Origin: a virus | IMG/VR virus record: IMGVR_UViG_3300042382_000033 | Span: 1 to 28,729 of that record | DNA: 28,729 bases | Reading direction: 5' to 3' (one strand) | Shown: piece after piece, positions 25,462 to 28,729 of the stretch | Position numbering within the stretch: the first letter of the stretch is position 1 | How the letters are laid out: each line of letters opens with the position of its first letter | Notes under the pieces: model-generated | Database searches by the model: none | What the model was told of the DNA's origin: nothing | The model's input: only the letters and a program-made list of their open reading frames with translations | Position numbers and translations under genes: made by a program

Positions 25462-26116
25462 AATTTAAGAGTCTCCCCACCAACTGCTCCAGCTATTTTC
25501 TGGAAGAATCCAGAACGTTTAAAGTTACTAGGGCTGAGTGCATTATCTTGTCTATCTTCTGATTTACTATTATAAATTGCATCCAATGAAGAAAACAAAT
25601 TCCAAGGCTTCTCTTTAACGCCCTGTGCTTGTATTAATTTAGCCGCTCTATCATCTGCCCTCCATTCATATGGCCTACGCTCAAAGTAGTTAAGCCACCC
25701 TAAGAATTCATCATAAGGCATTTCATCTACCATTTTATACACAGGCATCTTTAAATGAAAAGCTATTTCATAGATAGGTAAATCATTATCACTTAGTTTT
25801 ACTTTCCCGCGTCAGAGCCTTGACCTAGGCCTGAATACTTCATAATTTCATTAGATAATTTAGACAATTCATCCATCGGGAAATTATCGAATTCTGAATC
25901 ATCAAGGTCCGAACCGCCTTCAACAGCAGAACGAATAACAGTCTTTAAGAGTTCTAAACCAGCTGAATCATCTTTTTCGATATTAGCAGCTTTAGACTGA
26001 ATTTCTAGCACTTCTGCAACAGTAAGCTTAGAAATCTTAACATCACTGTTTAAGAATTTAACTGTTTTGGTCATACGTTGGCCAACTAAGTTTTTGATAC
26101 CTTTTGCTTCTGACAT
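25458..26116 (-). CDS. Tail assembly chaperone GT fusion made by -1 frameshift
   Basis: Translation starts at ATG 26116 as for the short chaperone, slips back one base on G-GGA-AAG (25808-25802) and continues from GTA at 25802 to TGA ending at 25458, giving about 219 residues (105 + 114). The -1 frame is open across the junction, and the amino acids after the slip (I-Y-E-I-A-F-H-L, M-P-Y-D-E-F-L-G-W and a P-x-E-W-R-A-D-D-R-A-A segment) match the lambda gpT domain. The T part has no good start of its own: ATG 25748 lacks a convincing ribosome binding site. In lambda, gpG coats the tape measure protein while the T part recruits tail tube subunits; the same job is expected here. Confidence 0.88.
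25799..26116 (-). CDS. Tail assembly chaperone (gpG-like, short form)
   Basis: A 105-residue protein and the main product of this locus. An in-frame ATG at 26146 would extend it into the preceding gene; ATG 26114-26116 is chosen because it has AAGG upstream and follows the previous stop by one base. The N-terminal part has beta strands around V-K-F-L-N-S-D-V-K-I-S-K-L-T, followed by helices with V-I-R-S-A-V-E-G-G-S and an acidic D-D-S-E-F-D segment, as in siphovirus tail assembly chaperones. It ends at TAA just after the slippery site. It should bind the very long tape measure protein and keep it soluble until the tube forms around it. Confidence 0.85.
   Translation of the reverse strand: MSEAKGIKNLVGQRMTKTVKFLNSDVKISKLTVAEVLEIQSKAANIEKDDSAGLELLKTVIRSAVEGGSDLDDSEFDNFPMDELSKLSNEIMKYSGLGQGSDAGK
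25802..25808 (-). promoter_or_regulatory. GGGAAAG slippery heptamer for -1 frameshift
   Basis: The heptamer reads G-GGA-AAG in the zero frame, exactly the sequence used by lambda at its G/T junction, and the zero frame ends at the next codon (TAA 25801-25799). An AAGG stretch (25821-25818) lies nine bases upstream and could act as a Shine-Dalgarno-like stimulator. I see no strong downstream pseudoknot. Confidence 0.9.
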
Positions 26117-26117
26117 A

Positions 26118-26333
26118 TTACTTACCTTGATTAATTTTGCGTTCATCTAGTTGTGCTCGCATTTGATGTAAAATTGAAAGTGCTTCGAAAGCTTCAGTCT
26201 TCTTGTCTGGAGATAACGAAGCATCTTTTGTTCTTTCGAATGTTTTATTAATACTAATATCGATGCTTTTGAGCATATGTTTGACAGTGATGCCAATAAC
26301 ATACTCCAAGCTGAATGGTTTATCCTGAGCCAT
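26118..26333 (-). CDS. Small tail-module protein of unknown function
   Basis: A 71-residue, charged, mostly helical protein. The frame is open further upstream to a TTG at 26360 inside the preceding terminator hairpin; ATG 26331-26333 is the likely start because AGGA lies about six bases before it. It falls between the tail tube terminator and the chaperone and ends one base before the chaperone start. I do not recognise a family. Its position, size and helical nature would fit a small accessory to tail assembly, but nothing in the sequence proves it. Confidence 0.65.
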   Translation of the reverse strand: MAQDKPFSLEYVIGITVKHMLKSIDISINKTFERTKDASLSPDKKTEAFEALSILHQMRAQLDERKINQGK

Positions 26334-26356
26334 TTTTATTCCTAATGTTATATAAA

Positions 26357-26380
26357 GCAAGGGAGCGCTAACTCCCTTGC
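26357..26380 (-). terminator. Intrinsic terminator after tail tube gene
   Basis: A perfect 9-bp stem GCAAGGGAG/CTCCCTTGC with a six-base loop, 14 bases after the tube stop codon, followed on the minus strand by TTTATAT. The U-tract is interrupted, so termination is probably partial. This gives much tube protein and less of the chaperone and downstream proteins, which fits the copy numbers needed. Confidence 0.8.
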
Positions 26381-26394
26381 ATAATTAATATCGC

Positions 26395-27030
26395 TTACGC
26401 GGCAGCGCCTACAGTGTATGCACCGCGAATATCAGATTGTACTGTGATTGTCAATTTAGCAGACAATGCATCAGTCAAACTTGGAGTTACTTCTAACGCT
26501 TCAAATTTACCTAAGAAGTAGTAAGAAGAGTTACCTACTGAACCAATAGAGTTGTCATCACCGGTAGCGTTAGCAACTGATAAGTAACCTTCTGGTTCTA
26601 ATGCTAATAAAGAGAATCTGAATAGATAAATATTACCATCATTAATATATATTTTTGATTTAGCAAAGGTACCAGCAGTAGCGCCTTCAATAGATAAAAA
26701 TGAATCAGCCCATAAGCCTGGAACATAGTTCAAGGTGATTTCCATTGTAGGAGAGTCTGCTTGACCTTGAATTTGTTTAGAAGTTTTAGCACCATATTCA
26801 GGTACTTTAACGACGTTAGCTGGTGTACCAATAGCTGGAAATTCTTTGATGTGCGTAATGCGAATAAATTGACCTGCAGCAGGTGTACCAACATCAGTAG
26901 GTCCGGCTTCTGTGGCAAAATGTGTAACTGGGCCATCAACAATAGCTGTAAGGTTTGCGGTAGTTTTTGCCATAGAACTCACAGACAAATCTGTGAACAT
27001 TGCAGCGCCAATAGAAGAAATGTGTGCCAT
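26395..27030 (-). CDS. Major tail tube protein
   Basis: A 211-residue protein with AAGGA about nine bases before ATG 27028-27030. It is beta-rich with the order seen in lambda gpV-type tube proteins: an N-terminal V-D-G-P-V arm region, a core with Q-A-D-S-P-T-M-E-I-T-L-N-Y, and a C-terminal F-E-A-L-E-V-T-P-S-L-T-D-A-L strand pair ending in D-I-R-G-A-Y. Hexamers of this protein stack to form the tube around the tape measure protein. It follows the tail terminator gene and is followed by an intrinsic terminator, as expected for a highly expressed structural gene. There is no sign of a C-terminal Ig domain. Confidence 0.85.
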   Translation of the reverse strand: MAHISSIGAAMFTDLSVSSMAKTTANLTAIVDGPVTHFATEAGPTDVGTPAAGQFIRITHIKEFPAIGTPANVVKVPEYGAKTSKQIQGQADSPTMEITLNYVPGLWADSFLSIEGATAGTFAKSKIYINDGNIYLFRFSLLALEPEGYLSVANATGDDNSIGSVGNSSYYFLGKFEALEVTPSLTDALSAKLTITVQSDIRGAYTVGAAA

Positions 27031-27048
27031 TTTTTAATTCCTTTAAAT

Positions 27049-27459
27049 TTAAGTAGAACTTCCGAAGAAGTTGAAAGTAATTGTGTAGGTACTTTTGTGA
27101 ATAACTGGTAAAGCTTTATCAGGGCCTACATGCGTAAGACTGCTTATACCAAATTGTGTAACGCCAGAACCTGTAGTCTTAGATTTGTTTACTAAGTATT
27201 TATCTAAGACATCTGCTATTACCATAGCACGTCTTGTGCCAGAGCCTGCAGCTATAAAAATATCAATTATGAGAATGCCTGCTAATGAGTATCTATTTAT
27301 AGGTTTTCCACTAGGTATCACTGATACACGAATAAATTCATCATTAGTAGTATTCATAACTACAAAATTTGTCGGGAATGTTTTTATATTTTCAGCTTTC
27401 CATCCATTAGACGAAAATACTGAGTAAACGTCTTTTTCTAATAATTCATATTTGCCCAT
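27049..27459 (-). CDS. Tail terminator protein
   Basis: A 136-residue protein with GAGG before ATG 27457-27459 and two bases after the preceding stop. The mix of an N-terminal helix, a strand with V-I-P-S-G, an I-L-I-I-D-I-F-I-A-A-G-S-G-T-R-R strand-turn, a helix (A-M-V-I-A-D-V-L-D-K-Y-L) and C-terminal strands matches lambda gpU-like tail terminators (DUF4128 type), which cap the tube at the capsid end and stop its growth. The position directly before the tube gene agrees. Confidence 0.75.
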   Translation of the reverse strand: MGKYELLEKDVYSVFSSNGWKAENIKTFPTNFVVMNTTNDEFIRVSVIPSGKPINRYSLAGILIIDIFIAAGSGTRRAMVIADVLDKYLVNKSKTTGSGVTQFGISSLTHVGPDKALPVIHKSTYTITFNFFGSST

Positions 27460-27461
27460 AA

Positions 27462-27806
27462 TTATACCTCATGATAAAGTTCAACAACTGAAATATGATT
27501 GTTTGAAGTAATCACATTACCAAGATGCCATTTATCACTACCTATATACACATGGTCTGTCATCGAAAACGGCCCAACTTCTTTTGTTTTAAACATAATA
27601 GTCATCGTTTTCGCTTCTGTAGTTTTAGACGTTTTTGTAATAATTATTTTTGTCGTTATTGAAGGTATAGTCGTATCATTAACTTCACCAGTGCTAAAGT
27701 CAAATTCAGAATTAACTGTTTTTGTAAACACTGCTTCAATAGCCAAGTCCTTAGCTGCATTAAATGCTTTATTTAGCTGGACACCAATTAATGAATTATA
27801 AGCCAT
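27462..27806 (-). CDS. Head closure / head-tail joining protein
   Basis: A 114-residue protein that starts in a TAATG overlap with the connector gene, with GGAGG inside the end of that gene as ribosome binding site. It has an N-terminal helix (N-K-A-F-N-A-A-K-D-L-A), then strands with T-K-I-I-I-T-K-T and T-M-T-I-M-F-K-T, and a G-S-D-K-W-H-L-G-N-V turn that resembles small beta-barrel head-closure or stopper proteins. Between connector and tail terminator this is the expected slot. The precise family is not certain. Confidence 0.65.
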   Translation of the reverse strand: MAYNSLIGVQLNKAFNAAKDLAIEAVFTKTVNSEFDFSTGEVNDTTIPSITTKIIITKTSKTTEAKTMTIMFKTKEVGPFSMTDHVYIGSDKWHLGNVITSNNHISVVELYHEV

Positions 27807-28288
27807 TAATTAGCCCTCCACCATGTTCTCTTACCACTATTCCGGAGTAATGGTTTGATGAGTGTCTTTGCAACCATGGGGATTTTATCCGCAGGTCTAA
27901 TCACACTAAGTTTAATGCCACTAAGTTCTAAATCTTTAATTAAGCCTGTATTGTCTAAGAGTCCGTCATTATTTAATAAATGATAAGCTAACTCATAAGT
28001 AGCTTTAATGACTCTTTGATCAACAACAGTAGAAACTAAAGAAACAAGTATACCAAGCTTAGGATCAAAATATTCACCATCTTTACGGGGATGAGCAAGT
28101 GACTGAGCTGAATCTGTAGCTACTCCGATCCAATCCAATTCATCCAACATAAAAGTAGCAGTGCATAGGGCTTGTTCTTTCTGAAGAGCAGGAGCATCAG
28201 TCCATGCCGCTACATCTAGTCTGTTCTCAAAATAAGTACTGGCCTCAGTTACGGTAGCATTTGAATTAACACCTTTAACTAGTGCCAT
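27806..28288 (-). CDS. Head-tail connector (DnaT-like family adaptor)
   Basis: A 160-residue protein with AAGGAG before ATG 28286-28288. The N-terminal 72 residues show the pattern of the family annotated as putative DnaT-like ssDNA-binding protein: A-x-Y-F near 17-20, W29, a helix with A-L-C-T-A-T-F-M-L-D (40-49), W53, then L-A-H-P-R-K-D-G (64-71). The C-terminal part has A-T-Y-E-L-A-Y-H-L-L. Despite the name, phage members lie just after the capsid gene and act as the adaptor ring below the portal, like HK97 gp6. Function here is taken from synteny and family. Confidence 0.75.
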   Translation of the reverse strand: MALVKGVNSNATVTEASTYFENRLDVAAWTDAPALQKEQALCTATFMLDELDWIGVATDSAQSLAHPRKDGEYFDPKLGILVSLVSTVVDQRVIKATYELAYHLLNNDGLLDNTGLIKDLELSGIKLSVIRPADKIPMVAKTLIKPLLRNSGKRTWWRAN

Positions 28289-28298
28289 AACCTACTCC

Positions 28299-28729
28299 TT
28301 AAGAATGGAATACAGGTAAGATACCTAATGATAATGCAGAAGCTGTTTTACGTGTCCATGTACCACGTGCGTTAGCAATAGTACCAGTTGCAGTCAATGC
28401 TTTAGAAGTACCGCTTTCAACAACACCCATGTAATTTGCATCAGATGGGAATTCAGTTTTAGCACCATTCCAATCGTAACCAGCAGGAGATAATACATAA
28501 CCCCAACGATTCCAAATAGAAGTTGTACCACCACCTTTGTATTTGTTAGCGTCACGGTAAACTTCAACTGAATCAGGAACCGTCAACTGTTCCATTGCAA
28601 TCGCACCTGGCAATACAATGAATGAAGTTTTCTTATTAGCAGCAAAAGTAGTTGCAGCACCAACGCCAGCACCAGTACGTAACATTGTTAATTCAGCAGC
28701 AGAAAGCGACTGAGCAGCACGTGTAGTGA
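28299..28729 (-). CDS. Major capsid protein, C-terminal part (5' end beyond window)
   Basis: The frame is open from the right edge with no stop; the visible 142 residues are the C-terminus. The internal Met at 28685 is not taken as start because the open frame continues upstream and no ribosome binding site is seen there. Features: T-G-A-G-V-G-A-A-T (about residues 18-26 of the visible part), P-G-A-I-A-M-E-Q, and I-W-N-R-W-G-Y-V-L-S-P-A-G-Y-D-W, a motif found near the C-terminus of a group of phage major capsid proteins. Position directly before the connector gene fits. The stop is ten bases before the connector start. Confidence 0.75.
   Translation of the reverse strand, partial: TTRAAQSLSAAELTMLRTGAGVGAATTFAANKKTSFIVLPGAIAMEQLTVPDSVEVYRDANKYKGGGTTSIWNRWGYVLSPAGYDWNGAKTEFPSDANYMGVVESGTSKALTATGTIANARGTWTRKTASALSLGILPVFHS

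Noticed and set aside
25746-25748. Independent start of the T frame at ATG 25748
   Set aside because: No proper ribosome binding site precedes it, and conserved T-domain sequence begins upstream of it in the -1 frame, so the fusion is the better model.
26761-27111. Plus-strand 116-codon Cys-rich frame opposite the tail tube gene
   Set aside because: The Cys and His are a by-product of reading the tube gene backwards; there is no ordered zinc-binding spacing and the tube gene is well supported.

Overview
The window is the late structural region of a tailed dsDNA bacteriophage (free phage or prophage; the edges do not say which). Every real gene lies on the minus strand, so the transcript reads from the right edge to the left. 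The DNA is AT-rich. Genes are packed with ATGA or TAATG overlaps or gaps of a few bases, most with a clear GGAG/GAGG-type ribosome binding site. The gene set (separate tail tube and tape measure, a lambda-type G/GT frameshift, a J-like tip protein, no sheath or contractile baseplate genes) indicates a siphovirus with a long flexible tail, most likely infecting a Gram-negative host. No tRNA, CRISPR array, integrase or insertion sequence was seen.

Layout in transcription order: C-terminal part of the major capsid protein (28299-28729, open at the right edge); a neck block of head-tail connector (27806-28288), head-closure-like protein (27462-27806) and tail terminator (27049-27459); major tail tube protein (26395-27030); an intrinsic terminator (26357-26380); a small unknown protein (26118-26333); the tail assembly chaperone G (25799-26116) and its -1 frameshift extension T (to 25458), with a GGGAAAG slippery heptamer at 25802-25808; an HK97 gp10-like protein (25168-25461); a second intrinsic terminator (25120-25163); the tape measure protein (7419-25106); two tail-tip proteins (6611-7417 and 6117-6614); a J-like central tip protein with a C-terminal S74 chaperone (883-6117); and the start of a tip protein made of Ig/Fn3-like repeats (1-908), which runs off the left edge.

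The dominant feature is the 5,895-residue tape measure protein, which fills about 62 percent of the window. At about 1.5 angstrom per residue it would measure a tail of roughly 0.9 micrometre. It carries an N-terminal tape-measure domain, hydrophobic segments, an internal lytic transglycosylase domain, a tandem array of about 41 units of 22 residues rich in Trp and Phe (residues 3682-4587), and three copies of a GTGTSDS...SNGE(F/Y) motif. Two of these copies bracket the array and the third lies at the C-terminus. A polar segment of about 1,090 residues between the second and third copies does not look like ordinary tape-measure sequence.

The proteins would act together as follows. The connector, closure and terminator proteins join capsid to tail. 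G and GT chaperone the tape measure while tube subunits assemble around it. The J-like and downstream proteins form the tip and receptor-binding apparatus. On infection the tape measure protein is expected to leave the tail, cut peptidoglycan with its transglycosylase domain and help make the route through the envelope.
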